NCBI GenBank assembly: GCA_035260545.1
Contig: DATFUZ010000050.1
Coordinates: forward strand, 5,912 to 69,911
DNA from: DATDDB01 sp035260545
GTDB taxonomy: Bacteria; Pseudomonadota; Gammaproteobacteria; Burkholderiales; Gallionellaceae
DNA: 64,000 bases
Direction: 5' to 3'
The notes below the pieces were generated by a model. It saw only the letters and a program-made list of their open reading frames with translations, ran no database searches and was not told the DNA's origin. The number at the start of each line of letters is the position of its first letter. Position 1 is the stretch's first letter. The position numbers and the translations under genes were made by a program. Shown here one piece after another: positions 40,354 to 49,037 of this stretch.

Positions 40354-41446
40354 CAACGGCGGCGGCCTTACTGGCGCGGGAAGATTTCGCCGGCTTCTCG
40401 GTCTTTTCCGCCTGGTCGGCCGCAACCGCCGGTGCCGCCGCGACGGGCTCCAGCAGGGCCACGCCCAGCGCAGCGCGCACCTTGTTCTCGATCTCGCGCG
40501 CGATGGCCGGATTCTCTTTCAGGTATTCACGGACGTTATCCTTGCCCTGGCCGATCTTCTCGCCGTTGTAGGCATACCAGGCACCGGATTTTTCCACGAT
40601 CTTGTTCTGCACGCCCAGTTCGACGATTTCGCCCTCGCGCGAGATGCCCTCGCCGTACAGGATGTCGAAATGGGCTTCCCTGAACGGAGGCGCCACCTTG
40701 TTCTTCACCACCTTGACGCGGGTCTCGTTGCCGATGACCTCGTCGCCCTTCTTGATCGCGCCGGTGCGGCGAATGTCCAGGCGCACGGAAGCGTAGAACT
40801 TGAGCGCATTGCCGCCGGTGGTGGTTTCGGGGTTGCCGAACATCACGCCTATCTTCATGCGGATCTGGTTGATGAAGATCACGAGCGTGTTGGAGCGCTT
40901 GATGTTGGCGGTGAGTTTGCGCAGCGCCTGCGACATCAGGCGCGCATGCAGGCCCATTTGGGGGTCGCCCATCTCGCCCTCGATCTCTGCCTTGGGCGTA
41001 AGCGCAGCGACGGAGTCAATCACCACCACGTCCACCGAGTTCGAGCGCACCAGCATGTCGGCGATCTCCAGCGCCTGCTCGCCGTTGTCCGGCTGGGAGA
41101 TCAGCAGGTCTTCCACCTTCACGCCCAGCTTCTGGGCGTAGCCGGGATCCAACGCGTGTTCAGCGTCCACAAAGGCGGCCGTGCCGCCCATCTTCTGCAT
41201 TTCAGCGATCACCTGCAGGGTAAGCGTGGTCTTGCCGGAGGACTCCGGGCCATAAATTTCCACAACCCGCCCGCGCGGCAGGCCGCCGACGCCCAGGGCG
41301 ATGTCCAACCCCAGCGAACCGGTGGAGACCACTTGCAGGTCCCTGCCCGCCTCATGCTCCCCCAGCCGCATGATGGAACCCTTGCCGAACTGCTTCTCGA
41401 TCTGGCTCAGGGCCGCGGCAAGCGCCTTGCTCTTGTTCTCATCCAT
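40340..41446 (-). CDS. recA: Recombinase RecA
   Basis: 368 residues, complete. RecA catalyses strand exchange and, as a nucleoprotein filament, triggers LexA self-cleavage. Walker A GPESSGKTTLTLQVI, the DAEHALDPGYA loop, the NQIRMKIGVMFGNPETTTGG L2 loop and an acidic/Lys-rich C-terminal tail are present. A strong ribosome site (GAGGAGG) precedes the ATG. A LexA-like palindrome lies 60 bases upstream. recX follows with overlap. Confidence 0.99.
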   Translation of the reverse strand: MDENKSKALAAALSQIEKQFGKGSIMRLGEHEAGRDLQVVSTGSLGLDIALGVGGLPRGRVVEIYGPESSGKTTLTLQVIAEMQKMGGTAAFVDAEHALDPGYAQKLGVKVEDLLISQPDNGEQALEIADMLVRSNSVDVVVIDSVAALTPKAEIEGEMGDPQMGLHARLMSQALRKLTANIKRSNTLVIFINQIRMKIGVMFGNPETTTGGNALKFYASVRLDIRRTGAIKKGDEVIGNETRVKVVKNKVAPPFREAHFDILYGEGISREGEIVELGVQNKIVEKSGAWYAYNGEKIGQGKDNVREYLKENPAIAREIENKVRAALGVALLEPVAAAPAVAADQAEKTEKPAKSSRASKAAAVEEEG

Positions 41447-41505
41447 TCGGTTGTCCTCCTCATCTAAAGATGGCTCAATTATGGCACATCAATTCGCACC
41501 TGTAC

Positions 41506-41519
41506 AGAACGATTGTTCT
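41506..41519 (-). promoter_or_regulatory. LexA-box candidate upstream of recA
   Basis: AGAACAATCGTTCT in the recA direction, the same AGAAC-N4-GTTCT palindrome found twice before the LexA-like gene. It lies between the pncC stop and the recA ATG, 60 bases from the latter, a normal operator position. All three copies share AGAACA-N2-CGTTCT in the gene orientation. Confidence 0.8.
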
Positions 41520-41576
41520 TTGCATGTAATATATTGAGCAACAATGGTTTTAGCGTATTTTTCGGGGCTTACACGG

Positions 41577-42068
41577 TCACGCCACGACGGGCAGCCCGGC
41601 GGCGAAATCCAGCACCCCCTGCAGCGCAATGCGCACCGACCGGGCGCGGATTTCCGCGCGATCGCCATCAAGCAAATAGCGGCCGGCGACAGTCGCGCCG
41701 CTCCGCGCCGCCCACGCAAACCACACCGTGCCAACCGGCTTGTCGGGCGTGCCGCCGCCCGGTCCGGCGATGCCGCTTACCGCCAGGGCGAGATCGGCAT
41801 GGCTGTGGTGCAGCGCGCCCTCGGCCATCTCGCGCACGGCAAGTTCGGAGACCGCGCCATGCGCACGCAGCGTCTCCTCGCGCACGCCCAGCATCTCCAC
41901 CTTGGCCTGGTTGGCATAGGTAACGAAGCCGCGCTCGAACCAGCCCGAGCTGCCGGGAATATCGGTAATCGCCTGCGCCACGCCGCCGCCGGTGCAGGAT
42001 TCCGCCGTGGCCAGGCTGAAGCCGCGAGAGGTCAGCATTTCGCCGACTTGTGCAGCCAATTGTTCCAT
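41577..42068 (-). CDS. pncC: Nicotinamide-nucleotide amidase PncC (CinA C-terminal type)
   Basis: 163 residues, the stand-alone amidase domain of the CinA family. It hydrolyses NMN to NaMN in the pyridine nucleotide cycle. Motifs: SLATAESCTGGGVAQAIT with the catalytic Ser, GFVTYANQAKVEMLGV and AVSGIAGPGGGTPDKPVGT. No N-terminal molybdopterin-like domain. It is immediately upstream of recA on the same strand, a common linkage. The metZ gene is 22 bases upstream. Confidence 0.94.
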   Translation of the reverse strand: MEQLAAQVGEMLTSRGFSLATAESCTGGGVAQAITDIPGSSGWFERGFVTYANQAKVEMLGVREETLRAHGAVSELAVREMAEGALHHSHADLALAVSGIAGPGGGTPDKPVGTVWFAWAARSGATVAGRYLLDGDRAEIRARSVRIALQGVLDFAAGLPVVA

Positions 42069-42090
42069 TGGGCCAGCCTTCCGTCAGGTA

Positions 42091-43260
42091 TCAGAGACCG
42101 CGTGCAAGATCGTTTTGCACATCCACCACCGCCTCCAGTCCCACCGCAATGCGCAGCAGACCGTCGGTGATCCCCGCCGCGGCGCGCGCCTCGGGCGAGA
42201 TGCGCGCGTGCGTCGTGCTCGCCGGGTGGGTGATGGTGGTCTTGGCATCTCCCAGGTTGGCGGTGATCGAGATCATGCGCGTATTATCCACCACGCGCCA
42301 CGCGCCCTCCTTGCCGCCCTTCACCTCGAAGCTGACGATGCCGCCGCCGGTCAACTGCTGCTTCATTGCCAGTTGATGCTGCGGATGCGAGGGCAAACCG
42401 GGGTAATACACGCGCGCCACGCCAGGCTGCTGTTCCAGCCAAAGCGCAAGCTTCAGCGCATTGGCGCTGTGCGCATCCATGCGGATCTTCAGCGTCTCCA
42501 GGCCTTTTAGGAATACCCAGGCGTTGAATGCGCTCATGGTGGGGCCGGCCGTGCGCAGGAACCCATACACCCCCTCCATGTGCTTCTTGCTGCCCAGCAC
42601 CGCGCCGCCCAGAACCCGGCCCTGGCCGTCGATGTACTTGGTGGCGGAATGGATCACGATGTCCGCACCCAGTTGCAGCGGCTTTTGCAGCATGGGCGTG
42701 CAGAAGCAGTTGTCCACCGCGAGCAGTGCGCCGTGCTGTTTCGCGACGGCCGAAATCGCGGCGATGTCCGACACCTCGGTCAGCGGATTGGACGGCGTCT
42801 CCAGGAAGAACAGCTTCGTCTCGGGCCGCACCGCCGCCTGCCATTGCATGACATCGGTGGCGGAAACATAAGTCGTCTCCACGCCAAAACGCTTGAGAAT
42901 GTTGTTGAAGAGATTCACCGTCGCGCCGAACAGGCTCTGCGAGGCGACAATATGATCGCCCGCTTTCAACAAACCCATGCAACAGGCGAGGATGGCGGAC
43001 ATGCCGGACGCGGTCGCCACGCATTGCTCCGCGCCTTCCAGGGCGGCGAGCCGCTCCTCGAACATGGTGACCGTGGGATTCGTGAAGCGCGAATAGATGT
43101 TGCCCGGCTCCTCGCCGATGAAGCGCCTGGCCGCCTGCTCGGCGCTGTCGAACACGAAGCTCGATGTGAGAAACAGCGCCTCGCTATGCTCGTGGAATCC
43201 AGTGCGCACTTCGCCCGCGCGCACGCCCAGGGTTTCCGGTTGATAGTTTTCGTCTGTCAT
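42091..43260 (-). CDS. metZ: O-succinylhomoserine sulfhydrylase (MetZ)
   Basis: 389 residues. PLP enzyme of the Cys/Met metabolism family that makes homocysteine from O-succinylhomoserine and sulfide, in methionine synthesis. The PLP Lys lies in IHSATKYIDGQGRVLGGAVL; PSNPLTEVSDI and SRFTNPTVTMFEERLAALEG are family marks. MetB/MetC-like proteins are close relatives, but the sequence style and the SAM-II riboswitch upstream of the operon support MetZ. It follows the paiB-like gene by 3 bases. Confidence 0.92.
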   Translation of the reverse strand: MTDENYQPETLGVRAGEVRTGFHEHSEALFLTSSFVFDSAEQAARRFIGEEPGNIYSRFTNPTVTMFEERLAALEGAEQCVATASGMSAILACCMGLLKAGDHIVASQSLFGATVNLFNNILKRFGVETTYVSATDVMQWQAAVRPETKLFFLETPSNPLTEVSDIAAISAVAKQHGALLAVDNCFCTPMLQKPLQLGADIVIHSATKYIDGQGRVLGGAVLGSKKHMEGVYGFLRTAGPTMSAFNAWVFLKGLETLKIRMDAHSANALKLALWLEQQPGVARVYYPGLPSHPQHQLAMKQQLTGGGIVSFEVKGGKEGAWRVVDNTRMISITANLGDAKTTITHPASTTHARISPEARAAAGITDGLLRIAVGLEAVVDVQNDLARGL

Positions 43261-43263
43261 TGT

Positions 43264-43884
43264 TTACGTCCTTTCCGCTTCCGCGTTCATCCACCGGGCC
43301 ACCTCGCGGCCCTGTTCGCTGCGTGACAAGTAATCGATCACGCCCCTCCTGTCCTGCTCGCTGCGGTTCTGGCTGAGCTTGAATTTCCCTTCGATGCGGT
43401 GCAGCGCGATCTCGAACCCCACGATGCCAGGCAGCAGACGCTCGCGCAGGTTCGGCGTGATCTCCAGTTTCCAGGGAGATGCCGCGCCTTGCTCGTTCGT
43501 CTCCACCAAGCCGTGCAGCGCCCGCTCCAGTTCGTCCTCGGGCAGAATGCGCGCCCGGCCCCAGGCATGCACCGCGATATAGTTCCATGTCGGTACCGTG
43601 CCGGATTGTACTTCGTAAGCGGACGGCGACACATAGGCATGCGGGCCGTTGAACACGATCAGGACCTCCTGTCCGTCCGCAAGGTGGCGCCACTGCGGAT
43701 TATTTCGCGCCACGTGCCCGATCAACGCACCGTGCATGCCTGCCTCGGGCTTCAGCGCCAGCGGCAGGTGGCTGATGAATGGCGCACTCCCGTCCCGGGT
43801 AATCACGAGGGCGAAGCTGTGCGCACGCATGACCGCGTGCAGCGCGGGCAAATCGGTTCTGGCAAACTGCTCCGGCAGATACAT
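43264..43884 (-). CDS. PaiB-like FMN-binding protein
   Basis: 206 residues from ATG 43884 (MYLPEQFARTDLPALHAVMR), with GGGAGG seven bases upstream. The split-barrel FMN-binding fold of the PaiB family is indicated by GHVARNNPQWRHLADGQEVL, GPHAYVSPSAYE and VPTWNYIAVHAWGRAR. PaiB in Bacillus is called a negative regulator, but many homologues are probably flavin enzymes. Here it is the first gene after a SAM-II riboswitch and is followed by metZ, so it may act in sulfur or methionine metabolism. That role is inference. Confidence 0.85.
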   Translation of the reverse strand: MYLPEQFARTDLPALHAVMRAHSFALVITRDGSAPFISHLPLALKPEAGMHGALIGHVARNNPQWRHLADGQEVLIVFNGPHAYVSPSAYEVQSGTVPTWNYIAVHAWGRARILPEDELERALHGLVETNEQGAASPWKLEITPNLRERLLPGIVGFEIALHRIEGKFKLSQNRSEQDRRGVIDYLSRSEQGREVARWMNAEAERT

Positions 43885-43894
43885 CGCGCCTCCC

Positions 43895-43932
43895 AAATAA
43901 AAAACCCGGCAGCTTGACGCTAAACCGGGTTT
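43895..43932 (-). terminator. Rho-independent terminator of the SAM-II leader
   Basis: In the minus direction AAACCCGG (43932-43925) pairs with CCGGGTTT (43909-43902) around a 15-base loop, and is followed by TTTTTTATTT. The last T is next to the GGGAGG ribosome site of the paiB-like gene. Such a stem directly after the aptamer suggests transcriptional attenuation when SAM is bound. Confidence 0.85.
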
Positions 43933-43992
43933 CCCACGCTTTAGCAGTATTTATAACGCGCCCGCAAGCTGTTCCGCATCAAATCGGCGCTG
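43933..43992 (-). ncRNA. SAM-II riboswitch aptamer before paiB-metZ
   Basis: In the gene direction the leader has GCGCCGATTTG at the start, then AGCTTGCGGGCGCG and TTATAAATACTGCTAAAG. The arms GCGCC and GGCGC pair. The blocks GATTTG, GCTTGC, CGTTA and GCTAAA in that order match the SAM-II (SAM-alpha) consensus, which is found before metA, metX and metZ genes of proteobacteria. It senses S-adenosylmethionine and lowers methionine-gene expression. A terminator follows directly. Confidence 0.88.
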
Positions 43993-44042
43993 AGTTAAAT
44001 CTACCTGAGGCCGCACGCCCTGTCAACACACCGCTCGCGCAT

Positions 44043-44807
44043 TCAGTGGGCCCGCGCCGCTGGCCGGTGCGGGAACGCGAAGATCAGCACCAGAATGACC
44101 CCGATCAGCGCGCCCGAGGCCGCGAAACGGCTGAGGTCGAGCCCTCCGCTGGCAAGCGGCTTATCGAGGAAATCGCCGACCACGGCGCCCAGCGGCCGCG
44201 TCAGAATGAAAGCCGCCCAGAACAGGACGGGCCGGGAAACGCGCGTCCAGAAATACGCCGCCGCGATCATAGCAAGCAGCACGCCGAACACTGCGATGCC
44301 GCCCGTGTATCCCAGCGCCTCGGTGTCCGCGGTCCAGTCGCCCAGCGCCGTTCCCAGGGTCTGGGAGAACATGATGGTCACCCAGTAGAACGCTTCTGTT
44401 TTTGGCGAACTGACCGTCTCTACCGCAACCGAGCCCAGCGTTCGGTACCAGATCAGCAGCGACGCCAGCAGCAGGGTGAGCAGGATGGCGGTGCCGCCCG
44501 CGTAGCCTATGCCCAGCGAGCGGTCGGCGAAATCGGCGAGGGTGGTGCCCACCGTGGTGGTCGCGATGATCGTGGTCCAGTAGATGACGGGATGGAATTT
44601 CGGCGCACGTACCTGAACCGCAACCGCGACCAGGAAAATCGCCGCGAATATGCCGGTGCTCAGCAGGTAACCAAGATTCATGGACATGGACAGGGCGTCG
44701 CCGCCGGTCTCGCCCAGGGTGGTGGCGAATATCTTGATGATCCAGAAGATCAGGGTGACCTCCGGGACCTTGGTCAGCAGTTCCTGCCCGTTTCGGTTTA
44801 ATGTCAT
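44043..44807 (-). CDS. COG4705-like integral membrane protein
   Basis: 254 residues from ATG 44807 (MTLNRNGQELLTKVPEVTLI), preferred over 44831 because GGAG lies about nine bases before it. About eight hydrophobic helices in repeated pairs carry FATTLGETGGDALS, TTTVGTTLADFADRSL, SQTLGTALGDWTAD and TRPLGAVVGDFLDKPL: four copies of a T-x-G-x-x-x-(A/G)-D motif. This internal repetition is characteristic of COG4705 membrane proteins of unknown transport or sensing role. Confidence 0.8.
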   Translation of the reverse strand: MTLNRNGQELLTKVPEVTLIFWIIKIFATTLGETGGDALSMSMNLGYLLSTGIFAAIFLVAVAVQVRAPKFHPVIYWTTIIATTTVGTTLADFADRSLGIGYAGGTAILLTLLLASLLIWYRTLGSVAVETVSSPKTEAFYWVTIMFSQTLGTALGDWTADTEALGYTGGIAVFGVLLAMIAAAYFWTRVSRPVLFWAAFILTRPLGAVVGDFLDKPLASGGLDLSRFAASGALIGVILVLIFAFPHRPAARAH

Positions 44808-44916
44808 TCCGCGCCACTCCTTCATGCTCAAGAAAGCAAACGGGCCGCCCGTCGGGCGGCCCTGCTCCTGAACCGACAGAACCTTGCGGAGAAAGTTCCC
44901 CGGTAGAGACGGCTCG

Positions 44917-46434
44917 TCAGTCCGCGACTTCCAGATTGAGGTCGAGCTGGTTTACATCCTCGACTTTGAGGTCCTTGGTGCCGCCGCGCGCCACCTCGAT
45001 GGCATTGAGGTATTCGGGCGTGATGTCGCCGGTGATGTAGATCCCGTCGAAACAGGAGGCATCGAAGTGGCAAATGGCGGGGTTGGACTGGCTGACCGCT
45101 GCCTTCAGGTCGTCCAGGTCCTGGTAGATCAGGCGGTCGGCGCCGATCTCGTGACAGATCTGCTCGTCGCTGCGCCCGGTGGCGATGAGTTCATGGCGCG
45201 ACGGCATGTCGATGCCATACACATTGGGGAAGCGCACGGGGGGTGCGGCGGAAGCGAAATACACCTTGCGCGCGCCGGCGTCGCGCGCCATCTGCACGAT
45301 TTCCCGGCTGGTGGTGCCGCGCACGATGGAATCGTCCACCAGCAGCACGTTCTTGTCCTTGAATTCCATGCTGACTGCATTCAGCTTCTGGCGCACCGAC
45401 TTCTTGCGCATCGCTTGCCCAGGCATGATGAAGGTGCGGCCGATATAGCGGTTCTTGACGAAGCCCTCCCGGAACGGGAGATTGAGACGGTTGGCGAGCT
45501 GCAGCGCGCTCGGGCGGCTGGAATCCGGGATGGGGATGACCACATCGATGGCGTGGTCCGGCCATTCGCGCTGGATTTTGTCCGCCAAGTACTCTCCCAT
45601 GTGCAGCCGGGTTTCGTATACCGAGACGCCGTCGATCACCGAATCCGGCCGCGCGAGATACACGTATTCGAAGATGCAGGGATTGAGCGACTGGGTCCTG
45701 GCGCACTGGCGCGAATGCATATTGCCTTCGAAATCGATGAACACGGCCTCGCCCGGATCGATGTCGCGCATGAACTGGAAGCCCAGCGTATCCAGCGCCA
45801 CGCTTTCGGACGCCACCAGGTATTCCATCCCCTGCGCGGTCTCTGCGCTGCCGATCACCAGCGGCCGTATGCCGTAGGGATCGCGGAACGCCAGCAGGCC
45901 ATAGCCCGCGATCATCGCCACCACCGCATAGGCGCCGCGGCAGCGCTCGTGCACGCCGGATACGGCATCGAAAATGGTGCCGATGTCGAGCACGTAGCTG
46001 CGCGCCCGCTCCTGCAATTCGTGCGCCAGCACGTTGAGCAGCACTTCCGAATCGGAATTGGTGTTCACGTGGCGGCGGTCCTCGATGAACAGCTCCTGCT
46101 GCAACTGCACGGTATTGGTGAGGTTGCCGTTGTGGCCGAGCACAATGCCGAAGGGAGAATTCACATAGAAAGGCTGCGCCTCGTTATGGTCCACGGCCGA
46201 TCCCGCCGTCGGATAGCGCACGTGGGCAATGCCGGAACTCCCGGTCAGCGTGCGCATGTTGCGGGTGCGGAACACGTCGCGCACCAGGCCGTTGCCCTTG
46301 TGCAGGTGGAAGGTGTTGCCGTCCAGCGTGGCGATGCCCGCCGCGTCCTGACCGCGGTGCTGCAACACCTGCAATCCGTCATACAGCAACTGGTTGACGG
46401 GACTATGCGCTACGACGCCGAGGATGCCACACAT
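44917..46434 (-). CDS. purF: Amidophosphoribosyltransferase PurF
   Basis: 505 residues. First committed step of purine synthesis, converting PRPP and glutamine to phosphoribosylamine. The N-terminal nucleophile is Cys2 exposed after Met removal (MCGILGVVAHSPVNQLLYDG). The glutaminase domain shows GIAHVRYPTAGSA and the PRTase domain shows VLLVDDSIVRGTTSREIVQM. Last gene of the folC-dedD-cvpA-purF cluster. Confidence 0.98.
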   Translation of the reverse strand: MCGILGVVAHSPVNQLLYDGLQVLQHRGQDAAGIATLDGNTFHLHKGNGLVRDVFRTRNMRTLTGSSGIAHVRYPTAGSAVDHNEAQPFYVNSPFGIVLGHNGNLTNTVQLQQELFIEDRRHVNTNSDSEVLLNVLAHELQERARSYVLDIGTIFDAVSGVHERCRGAYAVVAMIAGYGLLAFRDPYGIRPLVIGSAETAQGMEYLVASESVALDTLGFQFMRDIDPGEAVFIDFEGNMHSRQCARTQSLNPCIFEYVYLARPDSVIDGVSVYETRLHMGEYLADKIQREWPDHAIDVVIPIPDSSRPSALQLANRLNLPFREGFVKNRYIGRTFIMPGQAMRKKSVRQKLNAVSMEFKDKNVLLVDDSIVRGTTSREIVQMARDAGARKVYFASAAPPVRFPNVYGIDMPSRHELIATGRSDEQICHEIGADRLIYQDLDDLKAAVSQSNPAICHFDASCFDGIYITGDITPEYLNAIEVARGGTKDLKVEDVNQLDLNLEVAD

Positions 46435-46453
46435 ATCTATGCTTCCGTGTTAC

Positions 46454-46948
46454 TCAATCTCTGAAATGTATCTTCTGTGCCAGCGTGGGCGGCAGCCATG
46501 CCCTGACCTGCAGCGCCACCCCTTCCAGCGGTCGGCTCGTCAGCGCGTTGCGCCACATGGCCGTTGCCGGCAAGCTGGTCATGCCGCCGAGGACCACCAG
46601 CAGGATCACCAGGAAGCCGCCGCGCAGCAGGCCGAACGCCGCCCCCAGCGAACCATCCAGTTTCTTCAGGCCTGCGGAATCCACCAGTTTGTTCATGCCC
46701 CAGGCCAGCACGCCGCCCGCCACCAGCGTCAGTCCGAACAGGATGGCAAAAGCCACTGCCATCCTGGCAGGCTCGCCGCCCACGGTGGCCGGAATATCTT
46801 CCAGAATATCCGGCGCAAAAAACCGCGCCACGAAATAAGCCGCCACCCAGCTCAGCAGCGAAACCGCTTCGTACACCAGCCCGCGCCACCTTCCCAGCAA
46901 CATCGACAACATCACCACGACTACGACAGCGACATCGAATGCAGTCAT
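46454..46948 (-). CDS. cvpA: Colicin V production protein family (CvpA)
   Basis: 164 residues, four predicted membrane helices (MTAFDVAVVVVVMLSMLLG near the N-terminus, MAVAFAILFGLTLVAGGVLAW in the middle). The motif GRWRGLVYEAVSLLSWVAAY is conserved. CvpA has a role in envelope integrity; the colicin connection is historical. It lies 19 bases before purF, the classic cvpA-purF arrangement. Confidence 0.95.
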   Translation of the reverse strand: MTAFDVAVVVVVMLSMLLGRWRGLVYEAVSLLSWVAAYFVARFFAPDILEDIPATVGGEPARMAVAFAILFGLTLVAGGVLAWGMNKLVDSAGLKKLDGSLGAAFGLLRGGFLVILLVVLGGMTSLPATAMWRNALTSRPLEGVALQVRAWLPPTLAQKIHFRD

Positions 46949-46957
46949 CTATCCGGC

Positions 46958-47605
46958 CTAGGGTTCCGTTACCACGGCGGCCGGACGCACCCCTTGCGAC
47001 GCCAGCTTGTGCTGCGCCTTTTCCGCCTCCGCGCGTGCGCTATAGGGTCCGACCCGCACCCGCATCGTGCCGCCCGCCTTCTGGGTGTAAGCGTGCCAGC
47101 CCCGCTTGATCAGCTTGTCTTCCAGTTCCTTTGCCGTCGCCGCGTGGGAAAAGGCCCCCACCTGCACCGCAAACCCCGCCTTGTGCGCCGCGCTCTTGTG
47201 AGCCACGCCGGGGTGGGTATCCGCGGCACCCGCCTTGCTTGTCTGTGCGGGCTTGGCGGATTTGGCCGGCTTGTCCCTGGCGTGTTCCGCGGCAGGCGCG
47301 GCCTTGGCCGCCGGCTTGGCGCCCTTTTCCCCCGCGGGCGCGCTGACCGGCTGCGCCTGCTCGGCCCCGGGCGGCGGCAGCGGCGTGACATCCGGCGCGC
47401 TTTCCGCCACTACCATCTGCGAGGTGAAGGCGCCGGACTTGTTCTTGTCCGGAATGCGCAATTCCAGGTTATCCTGCCGGGGCTTGGGAGAATTCTCCAG
47501 CAACATCGGCAGGATCACCACCAGCGCCGTCACCAGCGCCACCGCGCCCACCAGCCGGCGCCGCATCTGCCGCTTGAATTCGTCTTCGCTGTCTATTTTC
47601 GCCAT
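46958..47605 (-). CDS. SPOR-domain protein (DedD-like)
   Basis: 215 residues. Short cytoplasmic N-terminus (MAKIDSEDEFKRQMRRRLVG), one membrane helix (about 19-34), a long Ala/Pro/Lys-rich periplasmic linker and a C-terminal SPOR domain (about 140-212; FAVQVGAFSHAATAKELEDK, MRVRVGPYSARAEAEKAQHK). SPOR domains bind denuded septal glycan. In E. coli DedD is part of the division machinery. Its start overlaps the folC stop by one base (TAATG). Confidence 0.93.
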   Translation of the reverse strand: MAKIDSEDEFKRQMRRRLVGAVALVTALVVILPMLLENSPKPRQDNLELRIPDKNKSGAFTSQMVVAESAPDVTPLPPPGAEQAQPVSAPAGEKGAKPAAKAAPAAEHARDKPAKSAKPAQTSKAGAADTHPGVAHKSAAHKAGFAVQVGAFSHAATAKELEDKLIKRGWHAYTQKAGGTMRVRVGPYSARAEAEKAQHKLASQGVRPAAVVTEP

Positions 47606-48897
47606 TACCCTGTTTGTCCCCGCGTCACTTCCGGCGCGCGCATGACGTCTGCCACCGTGTAGAAGGATCCGAACGCCGCAATTCTATCATTTTCAGAGGC
47701 GGCGTTGCGGGCATAGCGCATGGCATCCGCCGCGGTGACGAAGGTATGGATATCCCCATGCACGTTGCTGTCGCGCAACACCTGTGCCAGTTCGCTGGCC
47801 TGCGCGCCGCGCGGCGCGTCTATGCCCGCCACCAGCCAGACGTTTATCCGCCCGTCCAGCGCGCGGGCCACGCCCGCCATGTCCTTGTCGCGCAGCATGG
47901 CAAACACCGCATAGGTCCGGGGCGCTGGCGGCAGCGCGGCGAGGTTTTGCGCCAGCGCCCGCGCGGCCTGTGGATTATGCGCCACATCGAGGACCACCAT
48001 CGGACGGCCCGGCAGCACCTGGAAGCGGCCCGGGGGAACGGCTTCCGCGAGCCCGCGCCGGACGGCTTCCATGTTCACCGGCAGGCGCTCGCGCACAGCG
48101 TCCAGCGCGGCAAGCGCCGCACTCGCGTTGTTGAGCTGGTATGCGCCGCGCAGCGCCGGCCACGGCAGCGCGGTGCGCGCGCCTGCCGGGCCGCGGTAGT
48201 CCCACTGCTGCCCGTGCGCCGCATAGCTGAATTCCGCGCCCAGCCGCCACAGCGAGGCGCCCACGGCCTCTGCCCGCGCCGCGATGGCCTGGGGCATGTC
48301 CGCGTCGCCGTATACCGCCGCTTGGCCTTTGCGGAAAATGCCCGCTTTTTCAGCGGCTATCTTTTCCCGGGTATCGCCCAGGTATTCGGCATGGTCGATG
48401 TCCACCGTGCACACCACGGCGCAATCCGCATCAAAGACATTCACCGCATCGAGGCGCCCCCCCAGCCCCACCTCGAGGATCGCCGCGTCCACGCCGTGCG
48501 CGATGAAGCACAGCATGGCCGCCAGGGTGCCGAATTCAAAATAGGTGAGGGAGATTTCCGGCGCCTGGCTCCGCGCCGCCTCTATTTTCTCAAACGCCGC
48601 GCACAGTTCGGCATCGCTCGCCATCCGTTTGCCGACACGCACGCGCTCGTTGTATACGAGTAGATGCGGCGAGGTATAACAGCCCACCCGATAGCCTGCG
48701 GCATGGAGGATGGCCTCCAGCATGGCGCAGGTGGAACCCTTGCCGTTGGTGCCGCCCACGGTGATGAGGGGGAAAGCAGGCGCCAAATCCAGCCGCCTGC
48801 GTACTTGGTCGACGCGCTCCAGCCCCAACTCTATGGTGCTGGGATGTAGCCGCTCGAGATAGGCCAGCCATTCGGCCAGCGTTTGAAATTGTGCCAC
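47605..48897 (-). CDS. folC: Dihydrofolate synthase / folylpolyglutamate synthase FolC
   Basis: 430 residues. ATP-dependent ligase adding glutamates to folates. The P-loop FPLITVGGTNGKGSTCAMLE, the VYLEVGLGGRLDAVNVFD-type motif (here ILEVGLGGRLDAVNVF) and VLDVAHNPQAARALAQNLAA are all present. It heads the folC-dedD-cvpA-purF cluster, divergent from rep, with the two starts about 140 bases apart. Confidence 0.97.
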   Translation of the reverse strand: MAQFQTLAEWLAYLERLHPSTIELGLERVDQVRRRLDLAPAFPLITVGGTNGKGSTCAMLEAILHAAGYRVGCYTSPHLLVYNERVRVGKRMASDAELCAAFEKIEAARSQAPEISLTYFEFGTLAAMLCFIAHGVDAAILEVGLGGRLDAVNVFDADCAVVCTVDIDHAEYLGDTREKIAAEKAGIFRKGQAAVYGDADMPQAIAARAEAVGASLWRLGAEFSYAAHGQQWDYRGPAGARTALPWPALRGAYQLNNASAALAALDAVRERLPVNMEAVRRGLAEAVPPGRFQVLPGRPMVVLDVAHNPQAARALAQNLAALPPAPRTYAVFAMLRDKDMAGVARALDGRINVWLVAGIDAPRGAQASELAQVLRDSNVHGDIHTFVTAADAMRYARNAASENDRIAAFGSFYTVADVMRAPEVTRGQTG

Positions 48898-49037
48898 GTT
48901 CGCGCCTGAATGAATTTCACTGTTGGAAATATTTCCCCGGGGGGCGAATTGTAATGCAAAGTATGCGCAATGACTTTGAATCTCGCGCGCCGATTCCGGT
49001 AAAATGCCGCCTTACGCAGCAACCCGTTCCCCATCTG

